A DNA stretch of 64,000 nt from Paenibacillus nuruki (GCF_001721045.1 NZ_MDER01000086.1:310001-374000); one strand, 5' to 3'; counted from the stretch's first letter, positions 10,201 through 17,832 are shown. The notes: a model not told the origin generated them from the sequence alone. Numbers and translations: made by a program.

Positions 10201-10638
10201 GCGTACACCAGCCGCGCCATTCATACCATCAGTAATCCCTAGTTCTGGAGATAACCATTCCGTGATATACGGTTCTAATAGGCTACGGTTTTGAAGTAAT
10301 CCACCAATCTCTGCATTGGATAACAATACAAACTCATTGATTGGATCAAGTCCGATACCTTTATATTTTTTATTGCGATCTTGTTCGTTCGTTTCAAAAG
10401 CAAGAAATTCGACATTATCCGGTTTGTCTTGCTTTTTCTTAGTCATTGGATCTTCTGGAAGCTTAAAGCGTCGGTTGATCTGGTATTTTAGACGCAATAG
10501 TGCATCAATACCTGTACCCCCAAGTCCGATAATCAAAATAGGGTTGTCGATCGTATCGACGCGTATTTTATCACTGACAATACCACCGCCAAGTGATACG
10601 TCCAGTTGTTGAATGTGTTCTCTAACGATTGGTTTCAT
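7249..10638 (-). CDS. Tubulin/FtsZ-like GTP-binding protein (Tubulin_2-like, 1129 aa)
   Basis: The N-terminal region shows a Rossmann-like first strand and glycine loop (ILIIGLGGTG, 34-43) and the tubulin/FtsZ signature GGTGSG at 189-194 in the context LLTGLSGGTGSGCFLDI. This identifies a tubulin-superfamily nucleotide-binding fold, of the very long type grouped as 'tubulin-like' in Pfam (PF13809, by my recollection). Beyond the roughly 400-residue core there is a long, mostly helical region of about 700 residues, far larger than FtsZ or TubZ. The start follows AAGGGGGAT at six to seven bases. It is soluble. The upstream vWA gene (470-bp gap) and downstream 807-aa gene (1-bp gap) lie on the same strand. 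Whether it polymerises is unknown. Confidence 0.9.
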   Translation of the reverse strand: MKPIVREHIQQLDVSLGGGIVSDKIRVDTIDNPILIIGLGGTGIDALLRLKYQINRRFKLPEDPMTKKKQDKPDNVEFLAFETNEQDRNKKYKGIGLDPINEFVLLSNAEIGGLLQNRSLLEPYITEWLSPELGITDGMNGAAGVRQAGRLLLFTKINQVVQSIDKKIKTLSVGTNKKLMVFLLTGLSGGTGSGCFLDISYIVRGIVERDYGAAGVDRLNMLGYLFTPDVNLSNKSLSEHTREYIRKNGYAALKELDYWMNVDSRGERFKQQYGSILNVNSPLAPFNLCHLISATNTEGKLLENAYDYCMNVTAENITNFMASEEKASGEEFAIHDYISNIRTNIAQMNRAYPANYEYNIIGASSAVLPIEEMTTYLAYRLFQKMDKMFDQAPDQEAVENFARKLGVDVETMTKTFESRVPEPLPGFENSERLSFNNVVKMQAVNMDTELEQTFLIRAREEYIKAKQQLPGEIVGQFSDQIRRMFLHPEQGPFYVSRLLYSEKGFSLLKMLLSYIETLRESQTRIPRDIESAADYANERLGDAKSAFVSKDKKKNVYIEAKIDEYWLRADVERTQQMIEFYEDLYEMLNRENNRIYGVFTEVLNALSSIFEKNGELLTNANEQEDHRGNKTYYWNLVSVPDISKAVSDIMDSKDGDDLIRDFSAQLLEHSDQWVKEQEVDIVRSISDFLSDKFGDLITRSMEDFLVMKYGQDEPIEKFVERTIASKLDDEAVPVFHLSNSAGNLHFPSWGFVSVPVQAPSILRGIRNFQNNALGKSHFTIKESKVKNRIFWLNTRNGVPLFVYTPLKVYEENYERTILDREGIGRHLVQTEKENWTYLPSPIPEQSWGETYTNARVQSYNARVRADYARAKQLGIIVEKDADQNTSSRFAVHFTQSFDLLAALASYDMRLDAARPNLGEVKRALAELRRLMTEGLPHESTKDIFGSFNEDLARENLIRSPKMIERVRAELAKYESIQAKIAELEGMLSRYEGEEKLTDQFLQALYTDTITKKGALYVYDRDPEEEAWDAFANLMKSRNFVEFEVFEHFRNLDQKNRATLMRKADRRDNEMTSSEDIAPLLNKLDELYEAYLEARDRLEYERVELANGDEAYQFYKQMVTKLSDIRRKLK

Positions 10639-11108
10639 GAATGATCCCCCTTGGGCGAATTAAATTTTCTTTGTTTTGTTGGTGGGTGGTTGTGAGGACA
10701 AGCGCTGCGGGGTGGATAGTTCTTGCCGTCGCTGGTAAGATCGGATATCTTGATTTGACCACGGAGTGGTCGATATCCGAGTCTTAAAGGCGACTTTCAG
10801 AACTATTCCATCCCCTTCGCTTGTGCATCCTTCCACTTTGGAGCGCTTGAGTAGGAAGAAGAAAGATTGAATCGCTTGGATTTGCAATCCGGTGCTGGGT
10901 TATAATTTACAAATTATAAGAATGGAATAAGCAATAGATTATATAAAGATATATGTCATGAGATACATACTTTAAAGTACAGGTTTTGGTTTCAATAATC
11001 TATTGTACTGAATGATTATGAGATTTTGGAAAGAAGAACTAGATGACGAATAAGCAATTATATAATTTTTTAGTATACATCAGTCATATGAATAGTTTGT
11101 GTACACTA
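10639..11108. other. Intergenic region upstream of the tubulin-like gene
   Basis: A 470-bp gap with no gene. It contains structured element C (10695-10832) and then AT-rich DNA with a perfect 10-bp inverted repeat CAATAGATTA (10932-10941) / TAATCTATTG (10996-11005). A related direct repeat AATAAGCAAT occurs at about 10926 and 11049. Several TATAAT-like hexamers occur on the minus strand, but I cannot pick one promoter. Confidence 0.55.
10695..10832. repeat. Structured nested-hairpin element C (second copy, inverted)
   Basis: Stems: ACAAGCG (10698-10704) with CGCTTGT (10818-10824); a 15-bp stem at 10709-10723 with 10799-10815, containing two bulged A residues; CGGATATC with GATATCCG (10742-10749 with 10772-10779); and apical GACCAC/GTGGTC (10757-10771). 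Read on the minus strand it aligns with element B. Loop words are kept (CTGAAAG, TCAAG, CAGCGACG-CAAGA) while the paired bases change together. Confidence 0.8.
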
Positions 11109-12878
11109 TTATGTTAGATATTCAAGCAAAATGGTTTTATCGACCTGACGTAATCCAATCGTGATGCGGTCACCGCTTTTGAGTTCAAAGCCTTTAGAAG
11201 CGTCGATCGCACGAGCAGATTTTTCGATCACATTATCGGCGTTGTTCCGAATCATAATGCGGTCGTTACTGCTTGGTGTGAACACGATATTTTCGGTTTC
11301 TTTAAGCTCAGGTGCGAGTTGAACTAATTGATGCAGGTTGAACTTGCCGCGGAATGTAGTCAGTTTTTTGTATTGTGGGTATGAGCGTTCGCCGGTATTC
11401 TCATCACGAATCTCGATGACTATTTGTCCGACAAATCCACGATTTCTTTTTTTCAAGAAACTCAGTAAGAACCACAATCCTGCAAGTACCAATAATGCTA
11501 CGACTGCAATAATGATCCATGTCATCAGACCTAAGCCTGCTTGTTCACCACTACCTGATACTCCACCTTTAGCGTCAATCGTTACAGGCGCTGTTTCACG
11601 GTAAAAGCTTTGTTCTTCTGCACGAGCAACCAGTTGATAGACATGGTTGTCTGGTACTTCAAAGGTACCTTTAAATTCACTACCATCTGTGGTTAAAGGA
11701 ACTTGACTGGTGGTTCCTGTATCCACATCCGTCACATTGAGTACAGCTTTCATACTACTGGCTTGCGAATTATCTGTTAATTTCTGACCACCGCTTGTTA
11801 AATAAGAAACGATATCGATTTTATCGCCTTTACTGTATGCTTTGGTTGGAATAGGATCTAGTGCTAATTCCAGGTTATAATTGAACACCAGATTAATATC
11901 AATCTTATCTTGATCGACACCCTTAACCTGTAATGTCCAATCTCCTTGCTCTGGAGATAGTAATTTGACTAGCGAATAACTTTTAGAAGTAGACATGCTT
12001 ACTTTATCCGATGGCACAGCTACGGCGTTTCCAGATGGATCGACTAATTTCACTTCAACCGCTTCTGAAGACATAATCGAGATGTTCGCTTCTTTTACGT
12101 TGGCATTTGGAATATGAATTTTCACATCTTGAAATTGTCCATTCCCTGTAATTGAATCGACAGGTACGACATTCACTTCTTGATGAGCTGCAAAAATTTC
12201 ACTTAAAATCTCTGGCAATTCTTCTGCTGAAGTTGTTACAAAAGATTTACCACCTGTATCATCAGCAATTTTTTTCAAAGCTTCTTGATTCAGCTTACCG
12301 TCTGCATTTAGACCAATTGTATAGACTGGATAGCCATCTTTTTTCGCTTGTTCTACCGCTGTATTCAGATCCGTATCGGCTTGGCTATTGCTACGCCCGG
12401 AATTACTATTCAACTGATTGTTACCATCCGCGAACAATACAATCATCGGTTCATGCCCTTGTTGAGCATTATCTTGTAAAATAGTAACGGCTTCTTTCAT
12501 CCCTACCGAAATATCGGTATACGCTCCTCGGGTAAGTCCATCTATAAACGATTTCAGTTCTGTTTTATCATCAGCAGACTGAATAGCAGTCAATGCTTTC
12601 TCGCGTTCAATGCGGTCTGTATACGATACTATTCCTACGCGATCGCCTTGCGATGGTAGCATATCTATAAATAGTTTCATCGCCTCACTACCAAGCTGTT
12701 GTGGATCACTGGATTTCATTGAATTACTTGCATCCAGTACCAATACGGCATCAACAGATGTAGTCGAATTATTGGGGCTCGTTGTCGCTGAAGCAGCGAA
12801 CATCGTGCTAGGCAGCTGTGTCAGGCACAGAACCAAAGCCAGCAGGATATACATAAAACTTGTATTTCTTCGGGACAT
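11109..12878 (-). CDS. Secreted, membrane-anchored vWA-domain protein
   Basis: 589 aa. A signal peptide (1-29, ending near MFAAS) is followed by a vWA domain with a complete MIDAS (D49-x-S51-x-S53, then GAYTDISVG and LFADGNNQL). After this come beta-rich domains (about 230-440), a single transmembrane helix (about 452-475) and a cytoplasmic beta-rich domain of about 110 residues, whose final FELKSGDRITIG strand pattern is reminiscent of FHA-like folds. The topology puts the metal-binding vWA outside and a small readout domain inside. The start follows AAGGAG. It lies upstream of and parallel to the tubulin-like gene and divergent from the plus-strand arm, so it probably opens the minus-strand half of the system. 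Confidence 0.87.
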   Translation of the reverse strand: MSRRNTSFMYILLALVLCLTQLPSTMFAASATTSPNNSTTSVDAVLVLDASNSMKSSDPQQLGSEAMKLFIDMLPSQGDRVGIVSYTDRIEREKALTAIQSADDKTELKSFIDGLTRGAYTDISVGMKEAVTILQDNAQQGHEPMIVLFADGNNQLNSNSGRSNSQADTDLNTAVEQAKKDGYPVYTIGLNADGKLNQEALKKIADDTGGKSFVTTSAEELPEILSEIFAAHQEVNVVPVDSITGNGQFQDVKIHIPNANVKEANISIMSSEAVEVKLVDPSGNAVAVPSDKVSMSTSKSYSLVKLLSPEQGDWTLQVKGVDQDKIDINLVFNYNLELALDPIPTKAYSKGDKIDIVSYLTSGGQKLTDNSQASSMKAVLNVTDVDTGTTSQVPLTTDGSEFKGTFEVPDNHVYQLVARAEEQSFYRETAPVTIDAKGGVSGSGEQAGLGLMTWIIIAVVALLVLAGLWFLLSFLKKRNRGFVGQIVIEIRDENTGERSYPQYKKLTTFRGKFNLHQLVQLAPELKETENIVFTPSSNDRIMIRNNADNVIEKSARAIDASKGFELKSGDRITIGLRQVDKTILLEYLT

Positions 12879-13314
12879 AAGTCTACTCCTTCACTGGATA
12901 GATGGCTCTACGATACACCATCTTACGACATTTTCATTAAGCGCTGGTTAATTTCACCTTAACATGCCTTAAAAATCATAAAGTGAAAAATTTGATACTA
13001 TTCTAATTACAATATCCATTTTACTCCATTTTGGATAATAAATCACAAACCCATATGAGCTTTTGATCATAACAAGCCGGATACCATTATAACGCATATT
13101 CCCAAATATTTTCCCCACCTTAAGACGGGGGAAGCCACTGGACTATAGGCTAAAAGTTGAATATTGCTCACCATTTTCGCTATTCTGTAATAGATTATGC
13201 GCTAAAATATAGGTATAGTGAGGTTGTTGAACATTTTATAATTCAACGAGCAATCACGATCCTCCCTTAGATTAAAGTTAAACTCGATAAATCTGATTAA
13301 GAAAGGAATGTCAT
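12879..13314. other. Divergent regulatory region between the two arms of the cluster
   Basis: A 436-bp gap without a gene. It should hold promoters for both the vWA gene (minus) and the 46-aa gene (plus). Visible structures are a hairpin with TTCCCC/GGGGAA arms around an ACCTTAAGAC loop (about 13107-13131) and a GTTGAA/TTCAAC inverted repeat around a TATAAT (about 13225-13250). I could not match either to a named operator. Confidence 0.45.
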
Positions 13315-13455
13315 ATGTTTGCATACGTATGTCTCGCGGTTTTGTTTCTTTTTGTTATCATAAGATTGTCTATGTACGCATTTAAACGCAAACGTGTCCC
13401 GACAGAAGACGAATTAGAAAAGCAATTACTATCTACTATTAACCAAAGAAGCTAA
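13315..13455 (+). CDS. 46-aa single-pass membrane peptide
   Basis: An ATG at 13315 follows AAAGGAA at a good distance, and the frame closes at TAA 13453-13455. The peptide has one hydrophobic helix (residues 3-22) followed by a basic stretch (FKRKRVP) and an acidic/amphipathic tail, so N-out/C-in insertion is likely. It is the first gene of the plus-strand arm, 84 bp before the zinc-ribbon protein. No family is recognised. Small membrane peptides beside multi-protein systems are often assembly or regulatory subunits, but that is only an inference here. Confidence 0.6.
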   Translation: MFAYVCLAVLFLFVIIRLSMYAFKRKRVPTEDELEKQLLSTINQRS

Positions 13456-13539
13456 CGGATGCGCAGATTTGCCCAATTCCTTGTTATCTGACTCCTGACG
13501 TTATTTATAAATACGATGTATAGCGAGTGATCTTAATCC

Positions 13540-14499
13540 ATGACAACCACCAAAAAATCGATTCAATTACCTGTGCTTCATCGCACCCGGCGGGTGTATG
13601 ATCCTTTACGGATATGTCGTAAATGTCGAAACTTTACTATTTTACCGGGCGACGCTTGTCCGGATTGTGGCAAACAAGCTCTTGTTCCTGTGATGCGACA
13701 AGCCAGCCTACGTGCCAAGCGCAAAATGCTCAATGAAATTCTGTTTGCTCTTCTTCTTACTATTATAGCGGTTGTTGTATCTAAAGAGATGACCGAAATC
13801 ATAATCTCTGTGATTACAGGTGTCATATTGATCGTCGCCTTAATTCTGGTACAACGTCGCATGTTATCCAAAGAAACATTAAGGCAGTTAGCCCGACTAT
13901 TCAAAACAGAAGGCAAAACGATCTATGAAGGCACTGTACGTGATCAATCGACAGCAGTAGCAGTTGTACGTAGTGGTGAAGATGTAGAAGGATATCATAT
14001 GTTACGCCAAGCAGCTGTTGTAGTGCATAATGATCGACTACGATTAGCTCAATTATCCCTGTTACAAAATTTTCGGTTACGCAGTGATATGGACCTAGAT
14101 CTCGATTCATTGATCGTACATGATTTTGATCCGTTATTAGCCGAATATATCGGTGAAATCGCTAAGATTAAGCGTGAAATGGTGAAAGATCGCGCAATCC
14201 GCTATGTGATTGCCCATGAACCGCAAATTTTAAAAATGGAAAATGGCATGAACATTTTGGTTAGTGTTACGTCATCAGCGGTACGAATGAAGCGTTATGT
14301 CACGATGTATCCAGGATTTATTCGCCGTTATGCACGCTTTTTGCCAAAAGATCGCTTTCTTCGTCTATACCGGATGATCCAAAATGATCCTGCACAAAAA
14401 GACAGTACGATGGCTGTCGATCTAGAGAATATCCGCCAGGAATTGTACAAAGGTGATTCTGATTTTGAGCCTGCTGTTACCGGAATAGGCATCTCATGA
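13540..14499 (+). CDS. Zinc-ribbon, two-TM hypothetical protein
   Basis: 319 aa. An N-terminal four-cysteine zinc ribbon (C26-x2-C29, C40-x2-C43) is followed by a hydrophobic region that forms two adjacent helices (about 67-105) and then a roughly 210-residue cytoplasmic alpha/beta domain. The ribosome binding site is weak (GAGTGAT). The stop overlaps the next gene's start (ATGA), so the next gene is translationally coupled. No named family is recognised. It shares a zinc ribbon with the GTPase at 1023-2285 and sits beside the vWA/tubulin genes, so I assign it to the same system. Confidence 0.75.
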   Translation: MTTTKKSIQLPVLHRTRRVYDPLRICRKCRNFTILPGDACPDCGKQALVPVMRQASLRAKRKMLNEILFALLLTIIAVVVSKEMTEIIISVITGVILIVALILVQRRMLSKETLRQLARLFKTEGKTIYEGTVRDQSTAVAVVRSGEDVEGYHMLRQAAVVVHNDRLRLAQLSLLQNFRLRSDMDLDLDSLIVHDFDPLLAEYIGEIAKIKREMVKDRAIRYVIAHEPQILKMENGMNILVSVTSSAVRMKRYVTMYPGFIRRYARFLPKDRFLRLYRMIQNDPAQKDSTMAVDLENIRQELYKGDSDFEPAVTGIGIS

Positions 14500-16382
14500 G
14501 TATTATTCGTTTATTTGCATTACGCAATCTGTTAATTGTAGCCTGCGCTATTGCAGCTGGACTAGCGATCTATAAAGGTATTCAGATTTCTCAAAAGATT
14601 CATGCGGTGCAAGAAGCTGATCGTTATTATGCACAGCAAAAATGGGTCGAAGCGGAAACCTTTTATCAAAAAGCCAATACCAACACATCGATTCACTATC
14701 AAAATGAACATATTGCGAATCGGTTACTTCAATTATTACCTATTACCGATTGGAAACAGACCGTAAGTTCCAGTCAACAACAGCTTCAATCTGCCGCTAG
14801 CACCCAGCAATTTCAAGCTTATATGACTGCTTATAAATTATGGCAACAGCAGATAAGTGAGCAACAACAAGCAGATCAAAGATACACCGTACAGTATAAA
14901 CAGATTACCAATGAATCGAAGATCAATGAGCAACTCAAGACTGATTTCCAAGCATTCCGTGAACTGTTTGAAGCCGGTCTGCAACATAATATACAAAAGC
15001 GCAATTATACCGATGAATCCGACAAATGGAATCTATTAATGATTCCAGAGAAATATTTAGCGGTCAAAGGTACACGTCAAGCTTACTTGAATACACTGTT
15101 CAAAACATATGATCAGACCAAATTAACACGATTGGCTGCTGCTGGCGATTTTACTGCTTTTCTAGAGCAAGCACGGATCACTTGGGAAGGGTATCACCAG
15201 CATAATTGGAGCGCAACATGGGTACTGACTATTGCTCAAAATAATGCAGCGACGATTCTTAACAAAGATATTACAAGTCAGCAGATCAGTAATTTTGTGA
15301 CTCATGCTCAACGCTTCAATCAATGGGTAACGACTGTGAACTTAAGTTCGTCTCCTGTAACCACAACGATCAATAATGAGATTGCTTCGTTAATTCGTGA
15401 AGCAAATACGCTGGTTACAGCGGGTCAATATCAGCAAGCTCTTGATATTTATCAAGCCTTACAACCTGTGCAAGATATGACTACGCTGATCGGGCAGACC
15501 AAGTTAGCATGGGCTTCTAGTGATCCACTCTATGTTTTACAAAGTTCCAATCCTTCATTGACGTATCAACATGTGGTCGGAGGCACCAATGGGCTGAATG
15601 CAGATGTATATACACTGGCAACCGATTCTGCTAATCATCTCTATATTGGTCGCATGACCGCTGATGGAGCAACCAGTATTCTCTCTGGAGAAATTGCACA
15701 GAATGCTGGTCAGATTCGTACGCTGGCTATTGTGAATACATTAGGAACACCCGATCAACCTGTTATTGAGATTCAATCGGAGCCGAGTGGAGATCGTACA
15801 GCTCTTTATTCTTTTTATGCTGTAGAAAATAGTGGTTTTCGTGCACTGCTTTCAGTAGAAGCTGACGGATATACCATCGGTGATAACCAAACGATTCAGG
15901 TGCAAAATCCATCTGATCTTCCTAAAGGACAGACAGCGATCTATACACGTAATGAAGACGGAGAGTATACACGTACAGAGACACAGAATGAATATACTTC
16001 GATTGATGGAGCCACATTAACTAGCTATCTCAATGAGCCTGTTTCATTTGAAACCAATATCGTATCGGTTGATGATCAGGGTGCGATAGCCTTAGTAGGT
16101 GAGCAATATATTCGTCTTCGTGGTGCGCTTAATTGGGCAACAGGTACGTTCATCGTATCCGGTGTGTTCCGAGGAGAATTTGAACCTTTCACATCTTCAT
16201 CAGGTAGCAATGAAACTGATCCTTCAGCAGAAAATAACTTTTCTACAGAAGGAAACACAGTGCCTACCGATGAGACAGGGTTAATGCAAGAACCTGATTA
16301 TGGAGTCGATACACCTGACGCTCCTGCTAATCTGGATGCTAATGTAACGATTCCTGTATTTGAAGTCGAATCTCTACAATAA
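14496..16382 (+). CDS. Membrane-anchored extracytoplasmic protein of the cluster
   Basis: 628 aa. A single N-terminal transmembrane helix (about 8-24) acts as an uncleaved anchor. It is followed by a helical region (about 30-330) containing TPR-like segments such as DRYYAQQKWVEAETFY and ALDIYQALQ, then a beta-rich domain (about 345-560) and an acidic low-complexity tail rich in Ser/Thr/Asp/Glu. The bulk should be outside the membrane. Its ATG overlaps the stop of the preceding gene. No catalytic motif is seen. It could be a surface scaffold or ligand for the vWA proteins. A strong bidirectional terminator follows at 16398-16450. Confidence 0.75.
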   Translation: MSIIRLFALRNLLIVACAIAAGLAIYKGIQISQKIHAVQEADRYYAQQKWVEAETFYQKANTNTSIHYQNEHIANRLLQLLPITDWKQTVSSSQQQLQSAASTQQFQAYMTAYKLWQQQISEQQQADQRYTVQYKQITNESKINEQLKTDFQAFRELFEAGLQHNIQKRNYTDESDKWNLLMIPEKYLAVKGTRQAYLNTLFKTYDQTKLTRLAAAGDFTAFLEQARITWEGYHQHNWSATWVLTIAQNNAATILNKDITSQQISNFVTHAQRFNQWVTTVNLSSSPVTTTINNEIASLIREANTLVTAGQYQQALDIYQALQPVQDMTTLIGQTKLAWASSDPLYVLQSSNPSLTYQHVVGGTNGLNADVYTLATDSANHLYIGRMTADGATSILSGEIAQNAGQIRTLAIVNTLGTPDQPVIEIQSEPSGDRTALYSFYAVENSGFRALLSVEADGYTIGDNQTIQVQNPSDLPKGQTAIYTRNEDGEYTRTETQNEYTSIDGATLTSYLNEPVSFETNIVSVDDQGAIALVGEQYIRLRGALNWATGTFIVSGVFRGEFEPFTSSSGSNETDPSAENNFSTEGNTVPTDETGLMQEPDYGVDTPDAPANLDANVTIPVFEVESLQ

Positions 16383-16397
16383 AAGATAATCTACATC

Positions 16398-16450
16398 AAA
16401 AAAGCTAGTGATTAGGAGCCAATACCTCCGCTATATCACTAGCTTTTTCT
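16398..16450. terminator. Bidirectional terminator
   Basis: Long hairpin with arms AAAAAGCTAGTGA and TCACTAGCTTTTT, shared by the converging 628-aa gene (plus) and the 115-aa membrane gene (minus). Confidence 0.85.
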
Positions 16451-16454
16451 GAAT

Positions 16455-16802
16455 TTATCCGCCTAATCCAACAAAAATCATAATTAATACCAGTTCGATC
16501 ATATATCCAATCACTAATAACATGGGAATACTGATTACTAAAAGAAAATTGCGCATAGAAGCACTCACATCTGGTGCTTTGCTTATCCAGCGATATAACC
16601 CTCTCCACGCCAAGATTAGCGCAGGAACAATCGCAAGTATTCCTACTGTAACAACAGCTATATAGAGAGACTGTTGATCAGCCGTACTGGCACCTTGTGT
16701 CATCAGATTGGATTTGCGGATCATCAGGAACACCCACACAGCCGCTACAAGAATATAATATAATTTGATCCCATTGCTAAATGAAATAAGCTTTTTGTCC
16801 AA
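16455..16802 (-). CDS. Small three-TM membrane protein
   Basis: 115 aa from a TTG start at 16802-16800, preceded by AGGAGG at seven bases; the longer open frame upstream has no such site. Three hydrophobic helices (about 13-29, 44-64 and 84-110) with short charged loops make it an integral membrane protein. No family is recognised. It is monocistronic, facing the terminator at 16398-16450, and a TATAAT on the minus strand near 16857 could be its -10 box. Confidence 0.65.
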   Translation of the reverse strand: MDKKLISFSNGIKLYYILVAAVWVFLMIRKSNLMTQGASTADQQSLYIAVVTVGILAIVPALILAWRGLYRWISKAPDVSASMRNFLLVISIPMLLVIGYMIELVLIMIFVGLGG

Positions 16803-16915
16803 GCTTGTTCCTCCTCTATTCTCAATCCATACTCGTTCGTCCACGTATCTTCTAATTATATCAAGTTCTATGTGAAAAAGAAGCAAGCGATCAATGCTAC
16901 AACAAAAGCAGACAA

Positions 16916-16962
16916 AACGGCAAAAGACCAAGATGATGTTCTTGGTCTTTTGCCGTTATTTG
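16916..16962. terminator. Perfect 17-bp hairpin terminator
   Basis: AACGGCAAAAGACCAAG (16916-16932) pairs with 16941-16957 around an 8-nt loop. On the minus strand it is followed by TTTTGTCTGCTTTTG, so it most likely ends the copCD-ycnI transcript. Confidence 0.8.
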
Positions 16963-16998
16963 ATTCATACGTTTCTATTGTACGTATACATAAACTAT

Positions 16999-17763
16999 TT
17001 ATTTGCGTTTGCGTGAATTCATCACAGCAACTCCACCAAGAACCAAGGCAATAATAGCAATAATCAATGTCGTCACTTGAAGACCATTACTGCTCGCTGG
17101 TTGTTCCATTGGCATAGTATTCATATCAGTCGATGGTGCTGTATCTGTTGTTGTACCTGTCGCTGGAGTTGTTGCTGTTGTATCTGTGCCTGTCGCTTCA
17201 TCTGTCGCTGTTGCAGTATCTTCTGTTGCGGCTGCATCATGTCCATCTGTTGTTGGCGCTGCTGGTGTGGCTGTAGCTGCATTTTCAGTAATCGTTGTAA
17301 TCGAGTGTGGAAGTTCGCTGCCTTCTTTGCCTGTCCACTCCACTACGCTACCATCACTATAGTATTGATAAGCATCCCAAGCCAATTCGCCATCTTTGGC
17401 TGGATTTTCACCTACAAATACGAACTGTTGAAATTGACCTGCTTCGATACCGCCACTTTCAGCTTCCCAAGTGATCGATGTAATCTCATCAGCATCATTT
17501 TTCTCAGTCGTTGTTTTCCAACCCGGTACAGGTTGATATTGTTTGAACGATAAATTTTCCGGTACTTTTAAGGTTACTTTAGTCGTTGGCAAGTCTTTTT
17601 CAGAAGGTACTTTGATCGTATACGTCTCCCATGCGGAAGGCATGGACTGAGCAGGCTTAACCGTTACATGAGCACTAGCAATACTGCTAAATGTAAGGAA
17701 TCCTGCTACCATTACTGCGGAACCGATTGTGATCATTTTGGTAAATACTGAATTTGTTTTCAT
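16999..17763 (-). CDS. ycnI: YcnI-like copper-binding protein
   Basis: 254 aa. A signal peptide ends at A31, which would expose H32 as the first mature residue (SA-HVTVKP). This is the hallmark of the YcnI/DUF1775 domain, in which the N-terminal histidine and a nearby tryptophan bind Cu(II). The conserved WETYTIKVPSEKD and GWKTTTEK segments follow. The rest is a long Ala/Thr/Asp-rich linker (about 155-220) and a C-terminal transmembrane anchor with a basic tail, so the domain is displayed on the outside of the membrane. It lies 70 bp after the CopC-CopD fusion, matching the ycnJ-ycnI arrangement of Bacillus. A role in copper acquisition or chaperoning is known for the family. Confidence 0.9.
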   Translation of the reverse strand: MKTNSVFTKMITIGSAVMVAGFLTFSSIASAHVTVKPAQSMPSAWETYTIKVPSEKDLPTTKVTLKVPENLSFKQYQPVPGWKTTTEKNDADEITSITWEAESGGIEAGQFQQFVFVGENPAKDGELAWDAYQYYSDGSVVEWTGKEGSELPHSITTITENAATATPAAPTTDGHDAAATEDTATATDEATGTDTTATTPATGTTTDTAPSTDMNTMPMEQPASSNGLQVTTLIIAIIALVLGGVAVMNSRKRK

Positions 17764-17832
17764 TCTGTATACGCCCCTTTGTCATGTATATATAAAGACA
17801 GGCAGATAGTGAATTACCTGTTTTCGAACAAG

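Noticed and set aside
17077-17553. 158-codon, Cys/Trp-rich frame on the plus strand
   Set aside because: It is the antisense of the Ala/Thr-rich linker of ycnI; the low complexity explains both the openness and the odd composition. No ribosome binding site.
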